Counted from the stretch's first letter, positions 50,764 through 60,031 are shown. The stretch: DNA of 64,000 bases from Autumnicola lenta (GCF_031846515.1 NZ_JAVRHO010000009.1:62001-126000), one strand, 5' to 3'. The notes: generated from the letters alone by a model not told the origin. Numbers and translations: made by a program.

Positions 50764-52155
50764 TTAGATATGAATTACTTCATCATAAGCAGCGGCAACA
50801 GCTTCCATCACTGCTTCGCTCATCGTAGGGTGAGGGTGCACTGCTTTTAGTACTTCATGACCGGTAGTTTCCAGTTTTCGGCCCAGAACAGCTTCAGCAA
50901 TCATATCTGTAACTCCGGCGCCAATCATATGGCAGCCCAGCCATTCTCCGTATTTTGCATCAAAAATCACTTTTACAAAACCATCAGATTTTCCAGCAGC
51001 TTTAGCTTTTCCTGATGCCGAAAATGGGAATTTTCCAACCTTGATCTCGTAACCGGCTTCCTTAGCTTGCTTTTCTGTCATTCCCACTGAAGCAATTTCA
51101 GGAGTAGCGTAAGTACAACCAGGAATATTTCCGTAGTCCAGAGGTTCTACTTTCATTCCTTTGATTTTTTCCACACACAGAATTCCTTCCGCAGAAGCAA
51201 CGTGTGCAAGGGCAGGACCGTGAACTACGTCTCCAATAGCGTAAATGCCGGAAACATTGGTTTTGTAGAAATCATCAACAATAATTTTATCCTTTTCAGT
51301 CTTAATACCGAGTTCTTCAAGTCCGATATTTTCAATATTCGTCTTAATTCCTACTGCAGAAAGTACGATATCAGCCTCCAGAGTTTCTTCACCTTTTTTG
51401 GTTTTAACCTTGGCTTTTACTGTTTTTCCGGAAGTATCCACACTTTCCACTGAAGAGTTGGTCATTACTTTAATCCCGGCTTTCTTGATGCTTCTCTCAA
51501 ATTGTTTTGAAATATCTTCGTCTTCCAGAGGAACCACATTAGGAAGGAATTCTACAACGGTAACATCTGTTCCCATAGCATTGTAGAAATGCGCAAATTC
51601 TACTCCAATAGCGCCGGAACCAACAACGATCATAGATTTAGGCTGCTTTTCGAGAGTCATCGCTTCTCTGTAACCGATAACTTTTTTGCCATCCTGCTTT
51701 AGGTTTGGCAATTCCCGTGATCTGGCGCCGGTTGCAACAATAATATTTTCTGCTTCGTAATCTGTGGTCTTGTCCTTGCTATCTGTAACAGCAACTTTTT
51801 TACCCTTTTTCAGTTTTCCGAAGCCTTCAATAACATCTATTTTATTTTTCTTCATAAGAAACTGCACACCTTTGCTCATTCCATTGGCAACGTCGCGGCT
51901 TCTTTTAATTACAGCTCCAAAATCTTTATCTGCGTTTTCAAGCTTTAATCCGTAATCGTCGGCATGCTTTAGGTAGTCAAAAACTTCAGCACTTTTAAGA
52001 AGCGCTTTTGTAGGGATACAACCCCAGTTAAGACAAACGCCACCAAGGCTTTCTTTTTCTACAATTGCAGTTTTAAAACCCAGTTGTGAAGCACGAATTG
52101 CAGTTACGTAACCGCCCGGGCCACTACCCAGCACTATGACATCGTATTTACTCAT
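50764..52155 (-). CDS. lpdA: Dihydrolipoyl dehydrogenase
   Basis: 463 residues. FAD-binding VIVLGSGPGGYVTAI, redox-active cysteines in GGVCLNWGCIPTKAL, NAD-binding VVGSGAIGVEFAHFYNAMG, and the C-terminal dimer motif HPHPTMSE with the catalytic His. E3 component of 2-oxoacid dehydrogenases. Single gene with its own terminator; no E1/E2 genes nearby. Confidence 0.97.
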   Translation of the reverse strand: MSKYDVIVLGSGPGGYVTAIRASQLGFKTAIVEKESLGGVCLNWGCIPTKALLKSAEVFDYLKHADDYGLKLENADKDFGAVIKRSRDVANGMSKGVQFLMKKNKIDVIEGFGKLKKGKKVAVTDSKDKTTDYEAENIIVATGARSRELPNLKQDGKKVIGYREAMTLEKQPKSMIVVGSGAIGVEFAHFYNAMGTDVTVVEFLPNVVPLEDEDISKQFERSIKKAGIKVMTNSSVESVDTSGKTVKAKVKTKKGEETLEADIVLSAVGIKTNIENIGLEELGIKTEKDKIIVDDFYKTNVSGIYAIGDVVHGPALAHVASAEGILCVEKIKGMKVEPLDYGNIPGCTYATPEIASVGMTEKQAKEAGYEIKVGKFPFSASGKAKAAGKSDGFVKVIFDAKYGEWLGCHMIGAGVTDMIAEAVLGRKLETTGHEVLKAVHPHPTMSEAVMEAVAAAYDEVIHI

Positions 52156-52261
52156 ATTCGGAATAATTTTTAAATCGGTTATAGAAGTAGCGAATTTAAG
52201 GAATTATAGGCTAAACTGAAAGCATTATGCTTTGGCATTATTTCAAAAGATCGGAATAAAA

Positions 52262-52287
52262 AAAGCTTACCCATAAGGATAAGCTTT
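52262..52287 (-). terminator. Terminator of the longer collagen-like gene
   Basis: AAAGCTTA (52262-52269) pairs with TAAGCTTT (52280-52287); two further C-G pairs close the loop. Downstream on the minus strand is a T run. Confidence 0.75.
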
Positions 52288-52308
52288 ATTTGAATAAGAC
52301 ATTGAATG

Positions 52309-52986
52309 TTATTTGCTGCTCGGGGAAACGGTTCTGATCTTTTTAGTATCAAAATTTAGCTTCTTCATTACGGCATTGTAGTCGGAAATATCTACACTCT
52401 GCGTTTCAGCAAAAGTCGCAGGAACCACTACAATTCTAAAGAGTTGGTTGTCTGTGTAAGTGGCATCTATAGTGTCAAAATCTTCATAAGGAATGCTGCT
52501 ATCTAGAAAAATTGTGACGTCGAAGAATGTAAAGTCAAAATTGTATTGAATTTGTTCCCCGTCTTCGGTATAATAGATCTGCGGAAGCTGGCGCCAAACA
52601 TAATACGGAACTCCGTCAGAATCGTCAAATTGACCTGTGGCTATATAAACGAGAATAGCATCGTCTTCTTCAACAGTTACTCCCTCTTCTTCAAAATCCA
52701 GAAAGAGCGTGTAATCATTGGCCTCATTAAAGTTTGATACCTCCAAATCGAGAACCGTACCGGTAATTGCATCTCCAGGTTCGCCTTGTGGTCCTTCAGG
52801 ACCTTGGGGCCCACCTGCCGGACCCGGTTCTCCTTGCGGTCCCTGTTCACCCTGCTCACCCTGTGGCCCCTCCGGTCCAGGAGGTCCTTGTTCTCCTTGT
52901 GGTCCCTCAGGACCCATTTCCCCATCTTCTGAACATCCTACAAAAAGCGCAGCGGAGATTAATAATAGTGTAAAAATTTTTCTCAT
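52309..52986 (-). CDS. Collagen-like lipoprotein, longer
   Basis: 225 residues. Lipobox ending Cys18 (LFVGCSE), then Gly-X-Y triplets from about 22 to 72, mostly GPQ, GEQ and GPE, with one register break at Gly58-Gly59. The C-terminal 150 residues are beta-rich (DAILVYIATGQ, FRIVVVPATFAE). Probably a surface fibre or adhesive lipoprotein. It is a paralog of the protein at 53911 (shared CS-DGEMGP start and similar C-terminal domain). Confidence 0.82.
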   Translation of the reverse strand: MRKIFTLLLISAALFVGCSEDGEMGPEGPQGEQGPPGPEGPQGEQGEQGPQGEPGPAGGPQGPEGPQGEPGDAITGTVLDLEVSNFNEANDYTLFLDFEEEGVTVEEDDAILVYIATGQFDDSDGVPYYVWRQLPQIYYTEDGEQIQYNFDFTFFDVTIFLDSSIPYEDFDTIDATYTDNQLFRIVVVPATFAETQSVDISDYNAVMKKLNFDTKKIRTVSPSSK

Positions 52987-53138
52987 AATTAGGTTTTGTT
53001 TATTGGTTCACGGTTAATTACAAGGAGCCGGAGTAGGGAAGCAGACCTGTAGTTTTAACCTTAAATTTGTTCGGAACTAATTTAGCTTTTTTTTATGAAA
53101 TCCACTATTCGGAATACCGGCTTTCAGAAAATTTATTT

Positions 53139-53723
53139 CTAGAAATATTCGATGCCTATTCCGAAGCCAATCCCCTGAATTAAGTATTTGTTTGATGGTC
53201 TGTTAGAGCCTGAAAAAGATTTATATAAAGACTGGTAGGTATAAATTCCTTTAAAGAACAATGAAAAATGATTGAATAGCGGAACATAATACCCCAGATC
53301 TACTCTTAGATAAACCCCGTTTTTATCAACCTTTCCCAAATGTGTACCAATTCTACCCGAAAAAGTGGCAAATCCTTCTTTTGGGTTTTCAGATGGAAGT
53401 GGTGTAAGTTCGAAAAAAATTGGAGAATAATCTATTTGACTATTTTCTAAATGAAGCGTTTCCGAACCAATTCCTGCTCCAACACCAATTATGGATTTAA
53501 GAACTACTGAAGTAGAAATTTCAAGGCCATAAATCCTCGAACTTCCACCAATTTCAAAATCGGGATCTCTTTTTGAAGAAAAATGTTTGTACGGAACAAA
53601 AAATGTCGAAAATTGCGGTTTTATGCTCAGTTCAAGTTTGTGGGTGGTTTCTTTATTTTGTGCATTTACCTGATAACTGAACAGAAGAATTATTAAGTAA
53701 ATAAAAGCGTTTTTAAACTTCAT
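53139..53723 (-). CDS. Putative outer-membrane beta-barrel protein
   Basis: 194 residues with signal peptide (about 1-21, SYQVNAQ). Alternating strand patterns and a C-terminal GFGIGIEYF ending in Phe fit an outer-membrane beta-barrel insertion signal. Lies between two collagen-like lipoprotein genes on the same strand. Family and substrate not recognised. Confidence 0.7.
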   Translation of the reverse strand: MKFKNAFIYLIILLFSYQVNAQNKETTHKLELSIKPQFSTFFVPYKHFSSKRDPDFEIGGSSRIYGLEISTSVVLKSIIGVGAGIGSETLHLENSQIDYSPIFFELTPLPSENPKEGFATFSGRIGTHLGKVDKNGVYLRVDLGYYVPLFNHFSLFFKGIYTYQSLYKSFSGSNRPSNKYLIQGIGFGIGIEYF

Positions 53724-53854
53724 TCTTAGTTGAACTTTTTCCGGACCTTATTCATACTATTTTAGGAGAGGATTAAATTTTGCCAGCTGTGAAGATATAA
53801 AATTACCTAAAATGGTGAGGAAATTTTCATTGTCACTCAAATTCAGACACAAAA

Positions 53855-53880
53855 AAAGCCTGCCGATTAAAGCAAGCTTT
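53855..53880 (-). terminator. Terminator of the shorter collagen-like gene
   Basis: AAAGC-TGC pairs with GCA-GCTTT, with one mismatch, around an 8-base loop. A T7 run follows on the minus strand. Sequence resembles the terminator at 59253. Confidence 0.6.
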
Positions 53881-53910
53881 ATAATTCTAAATTTAGGATT
53901 AGACTAAAAT

Positions 53911-54453
53911 TTACTCTTTATTCTCTTTATTCATGGCTTTTAATACAGACTCCATATTTGCCGGATCTAATCCTGAAGTAGCAAAAACATCTGAGGGTAC
54001 CACTATAACTCTAAAAGTTTGGCCTTCGGTAAAACCAGAATCTAAATTACTCAGATCATAATTCCCATCAATAATGATTTCAACATCTCCAACGGTATGG
54101 TTGTAGACATATTGAATAGTTCCTCCTTCCAGAAAAAAGTTCTGCGGAATTAAACTCCAGCCATCTAAATCATTACCGTTTTCATCCTCAAGAATTTCTA
54201 ACCGATAAACCAAAACAGCATCTGCATCAGGATTTATAGTTTCTACATCCTCGGGAATATCTATTATTGCAGAATACTGGTTCGCATCCTCAAAATAGTC
54301 AAAATCAATGGTTTCTTCAAAGGTATATCCTAAGCCATCCAGTCCATCTTCGCCAGGAGGACCTTGTGGACCACGTGGTCCCATTTCTCCGTCATCGGAA
54401 CAGGAGGTGAAAAGAAAGGCAGTGATAAATAGAAGTGAGAATATCTTTTTCAT
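53911..54453 (-). CDS. Collagen-like lipoprotein, shorter
   Basis: 180 residues. Lipobox Cys18 (LFTSCSD), then only about six Gly-X-Y triplets (22-41: GEM GPR GPQ GPP GED GLD), and a beta-rich C-terminal domain (DAVLVYRLEIL, FRVIVVPSDVF) similar to its larger paralog. The two differ mainly in triplet number, as expected of repeat expansion or contraction. Confidence 0.8.
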   Translation of the reverse strand: MKKIFSLLFITAFLFTSCSDDGEMGPRGPQGPPGEDGLDGLGYTFEETIDFDYFEDANQYSAIIDIPEDVETINPDADAVLVYRLEILEDENGNDLDGWSLIPQNFFLEGGTIQYVYNHTVGDVEIIIDGNYDLSNLDSGFTEGQTFRVIVVPSDVFATSGLDPANMESVLKAMNKENKE

Positions 54454-54469
54454 AATGTGTGGTTTTAAA

Positions 54470-54862
54470 TTATTTATTAAACTCTATACTTGCTGAATTC
54501 ACGCAATAGCGTTGTCCTGTGTCTGTAGGGCCATCGTCAAAAACGTGTCCTAAATGACTTCCGCAGTTGGCGCAGAGAATTTCTGTTCGAATCATCCCAA
54601 AGGTTTTATCCTGTACATACTCTACTTTTCCTTCTATGGCTTCGTCAAAGCTGGGCCATCCGCAGCCGCTTTCAAATTTTGCATCACTTTCAAAAAGTTT
54701 TGTGTGGCAGGCCGCACATTTATATTCTCCCTCTTCAAAGTGAAGGTTGTATTTACCTGTATGAGGAGCTTCGGTTCCTTTTTTCCGAAGAACCCTGTAT
54801 TGCTCTTCAGAAAGTTGCTCCTTCCATTTTTCCTCTGATTTTTCTATAGTGTACTTTTTCAT
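54470..54862 (-). CDS. msrB: Peptide methionine-R-sulfoxide reductase, cytoplasmic
   Basis: 130 residues. Zinc ligands in CAACHTKL and CANCGSHLGH, substrate site SGCGWPSFDEA, and catalytic Cys in QRYCVNSASIEF. Reduces methionine-R-sulfoxide. No signal peptide. 5 bases from the second msrB, which is exported. Confidence 0.95.
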   Translation of the reverse strand: MKKYTIEKSEEKWKEQLSEEQYRVLRKKGTEAPHTGKYNLHFEEGEYKCAACHTKLFESDAKFESGCGWPSFDEAIEGKVEYVQDKTFGMIRTEILCANCGSHLGHVFDDGPTDTGQRYCVNSASIEFNK

Positions 54863-54867
54863 ATTTT

Positions 54868-55347
54868 TTATTGTTTTGCTGGTTCAAAATCCATCGCGAT
54901 TCCATTAATACAATGTCTTTTTCCAGTAGTTTCCCGGGGCCCGTCGTTAAACACATGCCCCAAATGTCCGCCGCATCTTGCGCAGTGCACTTCATCGCGG
55001 CTATAGCCTAATTTAGAATCCCTTCCATAAGCCACTCCGCCTTCAACAGCACGATCAAAGCTTGGCCATCCTGTACCGCTCATAAATTTATGTTCGGTTT
55101 CGTACAATTCATTGCCACAGGCTGCACAAACAAAAGTTCCGGGTTCTTTAATATCATTTAAATCACTGGAAAATGGTCTTTCTGTAGATGCCTTACGCAG
55201 TACCTGGAATTCTGCATTGGTAAGTTCCTGTTTCCATTGCTCTTCAGATTTTGTGATTTCAAATTTCTCTGAAGATTTTTCTTCCTGGGCATTGCCCCCG
55301 CAGCTAACTGTAACCATGGCAAGAAAAGCGAATATTAACTTTCTCAT
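54868..55347 (-). CDS. msrB: Peptide methionine-R-sulfoxide reductase, lipoprotein
   Basis: 159 residues. N-terminal lipoprotein signal with Cys in VTVSCGG (about residue 16), then the MsrB core: CAACGNELY, SGTGWPSFDRA, CARCGGHLGHVF and catalytic CINGIAMDF. This copy is probably anchored outside the inner membrane and repairs envelope proteins. Co-oriented with the cytoplasmic copy. Confidence 0.94.
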   Translation of the reverse strand: MRKLIFAFLAMVTVSCGGNAQEEKSSEKFEITKSEEQWKQELTNAEFQVLRKASTERPFSSDLNDIKEPGTFVCAACGNELYETEHKFMSGTGWPSFDRAVEGGVAYGRDSKLGYSRDEVHCARCGGHLGHVFNDGPRETTGKRHCINGIAMDFEPAKQ

Positions 55348-55373
55348 ACTTTTTTAGCTTAAAAGTACAAAGA

Positions 55374-56252
55374 TCATACCGCGATGAATGTTGCTATTTT
55401 GTTAATTACCACGGGATCACCTAAAATGCGCCGGTGACCGAGTCTTTCTGTAATAATGAGTTCGCTATTTTTCAAAACTTTATCTATTTCATAAGCAGAA
55501 CTCACATCTACATCTACGTCATTCTTATCGTGTATTATTAAGGTTGAAGTTTCTATACCTTTAGCGGAAACAGCCCCGGAATAATTGTCCATATCCTGTC
55601 TTAATTTGAGGTCGAGATAAGCTTTCATTTTGCCGGCAACCTTATCATTCATTTTCATGTTCCGTGCAAATTCTTTAGTAATATGAGTTATACTATTTGC
55701 GGTACCTAAAAGAACAATTTTTTTGGTGGAAACTCCGTCGCTTACTGCCTTTAAGGAAGACATTCCACCAAGAGAGTGTCCAATAATGGCTTCAAAAGGT
55801 CCGTGGATTTTGTTCAGATAGTGAATAGCTTCTATAAAAAAGGGCATCATACTTATTTTACCTGGTGCTTTTCCATGTGCCGGGGCATCAAAGCTTATGG
55901 TGCTGAACCCTTTTTCGAGTAAAGCTTCAGCTATTTTACTTAATTGAGTTCCCCGTCCACTCCAACCATGCACGAGCAAAATTTTTCTGGAGGACTCCCC
56001 ATATTCATAAATAACAATCTCCCTGTCGGCTATGGGAAGTTTTATTCGTTTTTGAATAGATTCCTCGTCCATTTTCTTTTCTCTTTCCGGAAGTTTATAT
56101 CGGAAGGGGGTAAGGAAAAGTTTTGCAGCAAATCTACTGGCAAGGTGAGGGGAAAGCTTTGTGAGAATTTTATTAAATTGAAGGATGTAACCTGGGATTA
56201 ACAGCCGTTGTACAGGAATATTCTCTTTGTTTTCTTTGTTTTTCTTCGTCAT
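55374..56252 (-). CDS. Alpha/beta hydrolase
   Basis: 292 residues. Oxyanion segment LVHGWSGRGTQL, nucleophile elbow GHSLGGMSS, and C-terminal DKNDVDVDV and GHRRIL supplying Asp and His. Substrate unknown. Not clearly in operon with the msrB genes, 26 bases upstream of the lipoprotein msrB. Confidence 0.85.
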   Translation of the reverse strand: MTKKNKENKENIPVQRLLIPGYILQFNKILTKLSPHLASRFAAKLFLTPFRYKLPEREKKMDEESIQKRIKLPIADREIVIYEYGESSRKILLVHGWSGRGTQLSKIAEALLEKGFSTISFDAPAHGKAPGKISMMPFFIEAIHYLNKIHGPFEAIIGHSLGGMSSLKAVSDGVSTKKIVLLGTANSITHITKEFARNMKMNDKVAGKMKAYLDLKLRQDMDNYSGAVSAKGIETSTLIIHDKNDVDVDVSSAYEIDKVLKNSELIITERLGHRRILGDPVVINKIATFIAV

Positions 56253-56434
56253 GCTAGCAAAAATTGACCTGCAAGTTAGCTAATATTTACTTCTGCTGAT
56301 TCCCCGATTTGATGTGTTTCTCCTGTAGCCGAAAAATGTGGTACTATAATTGGTTTACTCAATTTGTTAAATCCTACTTAAACGCTTCAGGAAGAACAGG
56401 TGCTTTTGTAATTTTAACACCTAAACCAGATAAT

Positions 56435-57259
56435 ATGAGTCTTAGAAAAACAGTGCTAATGATTAGTGCAATGCTGCTGATGGTAGTGGCTTGTAAAACT
56501 AATCCTTTTACAGGAGAGAAAAATTTGAACTTCGTGTCCAACGAGCAACTATTCCCGGCATCCTTTGAACAATACAATCAGTTTCTTTCTGAAGCTAATG
56601 TTGTTACAGGAACAGAGGAGTCCCGAATGGTAAAGCAAGTAGGGCAGGAAATAATTACAGCAGCAGAAAGATACCTTAATGCTAACGGCTATCAGGGCTT
56701 TATGCAGGGGTTTGAATGGGAAATTCAATTGGTGAAAGATGACCAGGTAAACGCCTTCGCTATGCCAGGTGGAAAAGTAGTAATATATACCGGAATACTT
56801 GATGTAGCAGAAACGCGAACCGGTCTTGCCACAGTTATGGCGCACGAAATTGCACATGCTCTTGCAGATCATGGAGCGCAGAGAATGAGTGCAGCCCAAC
56901 TTCAGCAGGTGGGTGGCGCTGTAGTGGGTGTTGCTGCAGGTGGACAGAGTCAGGCTACGCAACAAATTATAGCTCAGGCTTACGGGATAGGTAGCCAGGT
57001 AGGAGGAATGCTTCCTTTTAGCAGAAGTCATGAGGCCGAAGCAGACAGGATTGGTTTAACTCTAATGGCAATTGCAGGATATGATCCTGATGAAGCTGCC
57101 GAATTGTGGAGAAGAATGGCTGCACAAAGTGATGGACAGGCACCACCGGAATTTTTAAGTACCCACCCGTCTAATCAAACGAGGATAAATAATCTTACTG
57201 AATGGGCGCCGGAAGCTAAAGCAGAAGCCAAAAAATATGGTGTGACCAGTTTTAGATAA
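56435..57259 (+). CDS. M48-family metalloprotease lipoprotein
   Basis: 274 residues from ATG 56435; a longer frame from 56309 lacks a signal. A lipoprotein signal ends VVACKT (Cys20). Zinc-binding MAHEIAHALADHG and downstream EAEADRIG define M48; the PFSRSHEAEAD spacing resembles periplasmic BepA/LoiP-type proteases. Probably removes misfolded envelope proteins. Terminator at 57293. Confidence 0.92.
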   Translation: MSLRKTVLMISAMLLMVVACKTNPFTGEKNLNFVSNEQLFPASFEQYNQFLSEANVVTGTEESRMVKQVGQEIITAAERYLNANGYQGFMQGFEWEIQLVKDDQVNAFAMPGGKVVIYTGILDVAETRTGLATVMAHEIAHALADHGAQRMSAAQLQQVGGAVVGVAAGGQSQATQQIIAQAYGIGSQVGGMLPFSRSHEAEADRIGLTLMAIAGYDPDEAAELWRRMAAQSDGQAPPEFLSTHPSNQTRINNLTEWAPEAKAEAKKYGVTSFR

Positions 57260-57292
57260 TAGCAAATAAAAATTAATCGAGAATTGATATTG

Positions 57293-57326
57293 AAAAGCTG
57301 CCTTTTACGGCAGCTTTTTTTATTTT
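57293..57326 (+). terminator. Terminator of the M48 protease gene
   Basis: AAAAGCTGCC (57293-57302) pairs perfectly with GGCAGCTTTT (57309-57318), then T residues. Confidence 0.92.
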
Positions 57327-57333
57327 TAGCATC

Positions 57334-58668
57334 ATGAAACAACTTCCAAAGGGAAATAAAAAGCTCATTAATGCATGGGCTTTTTATGATTGGGCAAACT
57401 CCGTTTATCCACTTGTAATATCTTCGGCAATTTTCCCAATATTTTATGGAGCGCTTACGATCGTCAAAAATTCGGAAGGAAAAATTATTGATGATACTGT
57501 TCCTTTTCTCGGAATCAATTTTAATAACGACAGCCTTATAAGCTATGTGACGGCAGCAGCTTTTCTGGTTGTTTCGATATTGAGTCCGTTTTTATCGGGG
57601 ATTGCAGATTATGTTGGAAATAAGAAGAATTTTCTGAAATTCTTCTGTTATCTGGGCGCAGTTTCCTGTATAGGGTTGTTTTGGTTTCAGCTGGAATTTT
57701 TATGGTTTGGACTACTGTGTTACTTTCTTGCGCTTGTCGGATTTTGGTCCAGCCTTGTTTTTTACAATTCTTACCTTCCGGACATTGCTTTTCCAGATCA
57801 ACAGGACAAAGCAAGTGCCAAAGGCTTTTCCATGGGATATATTGGCAGTGTTATTTTGCTCATATTGTGCCTGGTTATGATCCTGAAATACGAGTGGTTT
57901 GGGTTTAAAGATGAAGGCTTACCTACCCGATTATCTTTTGTATTAACCGGAATATGGTGGATAGGTTTTAGCCAATATACTTATCGCTATCTGCCAAAAG
58001 GTAACAGAAAGGCACGATTAACGCGGAATGTTCTTTTTAACGGATTTCGGGAACTCAGAAAGATTTGGGTTTCGCTGAAGGAGGATGTCCAGTTATACCG
58101 CTACCTGATTGCTTTTTTTGTGTACAGTATGGCGGTGCAAACCATCATGCTTATTGCTACTTATTTTGGGATTGAAGAACTGGATTGGGGTGGGCAGGAT
58201 GCGACCACAGGCTTAATTGTTAGTATCCTTCTTATTCAACTTGTAGCAGTGGCCGGGGCAATGCTTACTTCCAGACTGGCATTAAAAATTGGCAATATCA
58301 AGACCCTTATCTATATTAATCTTATCTGGATTGCCATTTGCGGTTATGCGTACTATATTGTGACACCTCTTCAGTTTTACTTTGCTGCTGCTGCGGTGGG
58401 GCTGGTAATGGGCGGAATCCAGGCGCTTTCCAGGTCTACGTATTCTAAGATGCTACCGGAAAATGCGATTGATACAGCAAGTTATTTCAGTTTTTATGAT
58501 GTTTCTGAAAAAATAGGTATTGTAATAGGCATGTTTTTATACGGAATAGTTGCCCAAATCACCGGAAGTGTACGAAATTCCATACTTTTTCTTGTGGTGT
58601 TCTTTATAGCAGGGGTTTTTCTATTACTTCGTGTTCCGCAGAAAAGCAGAGGAGAGAGGAATGTTTAA
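57334..58668 (+). CDS. MFS transporter of the UMF1/Atg22-like group
   Basis: 444 residues with about 12 hydrophobic segments. NAWAFYDWANSVYPLVISSAIFP is the hallmark of UMF1-type MFS proteins; GGIQALSRSTYSKMLPENA fits as well. Likely an efflux transporter; substrate unknown. Confidence 0.9.
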   Translation: MKQLPKGNKKLINAWAFYDWANSVYPLVISSAIFPIFYGALTIVKNSEGKIIDDTVPFLGINFNNDSLISYVTAAAFLVVSILSPFLSGIADYVGNKKNFLKFFCYLGAVSCIGLFWFQLEFLWFGLLCYFLALVGFWSSLVFYNSYLPDIAFPDQQDKASAKGFSMGYIGSVILLILCLVMILKYEWFGFKDEGLPTRLSFVLTGIWWIGFSQYTYRYLPKGNRKARLTRNVLFNGFRELRKIWVSLKEDVQLYRYLIAFFVYSMAVQTIMLIATYFGIEELDWGGQDATTGLIVSILLIQLVAVAGAMLTSRLALKIGNIKTLIYINLIWIAICGYAYYIVTPLQFYFAAAAVGLVMGGIQALSRSTYSKMLPENAIDTASYFSFYDVSEKIGIVIGMFLYGIVAQITGSVRNSILFLVVFFIAGVFLLLRVPQKSRGERNV

Positions 58669-58725
58669 ACAATGGTATCTAAATGAGAAATGTAAATCTT
58701 ATATTAGAGTTATCATTATTGAATC

Positions 58726-58953
58726 ATGGAGATTAGGAAAAAATTAATCAAAGAAATTCAGCTCTCCAACAATGAGGAATTATTGGAAGAACTTTATCAC
58801 TTTCTGCATAGGGAAAATAAAACTGAGGCGGTTATTAACCTAAGCAGAGAACAACAATTTGCCATTGAAAAATCATTAAATCAGGTCCGACATGGTCAAT
58901 ATTTAACCAATGAAGAAGCCAATGAGGAAATAGAGAGATGGCTAAACGGGTAA
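58726..58953 (+). CDS. Antitoxin of a RelE/ParE-type pair
   Basis: 75 residues, helical, with INLSREQQFAIEKSLNQV and ATG-proximal KKLIKEIQLSNNEELLEEL. This matches the short antitoxin-type proteins preceding RelE/ParE toxins. The toxin ORF (58938) overlaps its end by 16 bases but is frameshifted. Confidence 0.75.
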   Translation: MEIRKKLIKEIQLSNNEELLEELYHFLHRENKTEAVINLSREQQFAIEKSLNQVRHGQYLTNEEANEEIERWLNG

Positions 58954-59235
58954 TTTGGTCAAAAGACGCCCAGGAGAGTAGGAAAGATATTCTTGTATAT
59001 TGGAATAACAGGAATAAATCCAGTATACAGCAGAAAATTAAATCAACTATTTATTGAAGCAGTCAACTTGATTGCAGTTTATCCTGAAATAGGGAAATTA
59101 ACTGATCATGAAGATGTAAGAATAAAAATTGTTCGCGATTATTTCATTATTTATAAAGAAGAATCGAATCGGATTGTCATTTTAAGTATTTGGAATAGCA
59201 GGCAAAATCCCGGAAAATTGAAAAGTATTTTCTAA
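58938..59235 (+). pseudogene. Frameshifted RelE/ParE toxin
   Basis: ATG 58938 opens VIWSKDAQESRKDILVYW, a ParE/RelE N-terminus, but that frame stops at 59055-59057. The rest (YSRKLNQLFIEAVNLIAVYP to KSIF) is in the +1 frame and is open from 58993. The join near 59025 needs one base removed. A toxin disabled by a 1-base insertion fits; a sequencing error cannot be excluded. Confidence 0.75.
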
Positions 59236-59252
59236 AAGAGTTAAAAAAGGAA

Positions 59253-59278
59253 AAGCCCCGCCAATTAAAGCGAGGCTT
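59253..59278 (-). terminator. Terminator of the GIN-domain gene
   Basis: AAGCC-CGC pairs with GCG-GGCTT, one mismatch, 8-base loop. On the minus strand it is followed by TTTTCCTTTTTT. Confidence 0.7.
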
Positions 59279-59299
59279 GAAATTTGCCAATTTTCGACC

Positions 59300-60031
59300 C
59301 TAATAGGAAGAAACGCTTCCAGAGCCTGAAGTTTTGAAGTCTTCTTTTTCAGGATTTCCTTTATAAGATATATCCCCAGATCCGGATACTCTTGCAGTTA
59401 ACTTTTCTGAAACATTTACCATAACATCACCAGAACCGGAGACAATGGCTTCCACAAATCGTGCTTTGAGATCATAAGCTTCAAAATCTCCCGATCCTGT
59501 AACCTTACATTTAAAAGTATTTGCAGTTCCTTTAAAATTCACATCTCCGGACCCTGTAATTGCTCCCTCCAGGTTGTCTACATCCAGATCCAGGTTCATA
59601 TCCCCGGAACCGGTTACACTGGAGCTAAAGCTAGAAGCCCTTATTTTGTCGCGAGTCCAGATATCTCCGGAACCTGTTAATGAAACGCCATCAAGATCTT
59701 CAAAAGGAACGGTGATTTTGATCTCATTGCCACGAGAAGGATCTATTTGTACTCCTTTTTCTACTGAAATCTTAAGTTTTCCGCCAGATACTTCGGTTAT
59801 AATATATTCCTGAAGATTACTTTCGGCTTCTACTATTAACCTCCCTTCTGTTCCTGCTACAAGTTCTACGTTCATAAAGCCTACCAGCTGTACTTCGTCA
59901 TAATCTGGTGTGGAGCGATTATCTGTTACTACTTTTCCGTTTCCTTTAATTTTATCATTTCCCCACCACTGTGCATTTGCAGAGGTGAAACTTAAGGTTA
60001 GTGCTGTTAATACGAGAATTGCTTTTTTCAT
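59300..60031 (-). CDS. GIN-domain (DUF2807) secreted protein
   Basis: 243 residues with signal peptide (about 1-20). Seven copies of a roughly 20-residue repeat end in (S/T)GSGD or GSGS, typical of the head-GIN/DUF2807 right-handed beta-helix. Related proteins are cell-surface or periplasmic, function unknown. Last gene of a sigma/anti-sigma operon. Confidence 0.88.
   Translation of the reverse strand: MKKAILVLTALTLSFTSANAQWWGNDKIKGNGKVVTDNRSTPDYDEVQLVGFMNVELVAGTEGRLIVEAESNLQEYIITEVSGGKLKISVEKGVQIDPSRGNEIKITVPFEDLDGVSLTGSGDIWTRDKIRASSFSSSVTGSGDMNLDLDVDNLEGAITGSGDVNFKGTANTFKCKVTGSGDFEAYDLKARFVEAIVSGSGDVMVNVSEKLTARVSGSGDISYKGNPEKEDFKTSGSGSVSSY

Noticed and set aside
52718..53017. Plus-strand Gly/Pro/Ser-rich ORF
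   Set aside because: It is the antisense of the Gly-X-Y codons of the collagen-like gene at 52309-52986.
56309..56434. N-terminal extension of the M48 protease
   Set aside because: The longer start has no export signal, while ATG 56435 gives a clear lipoprotein signal.
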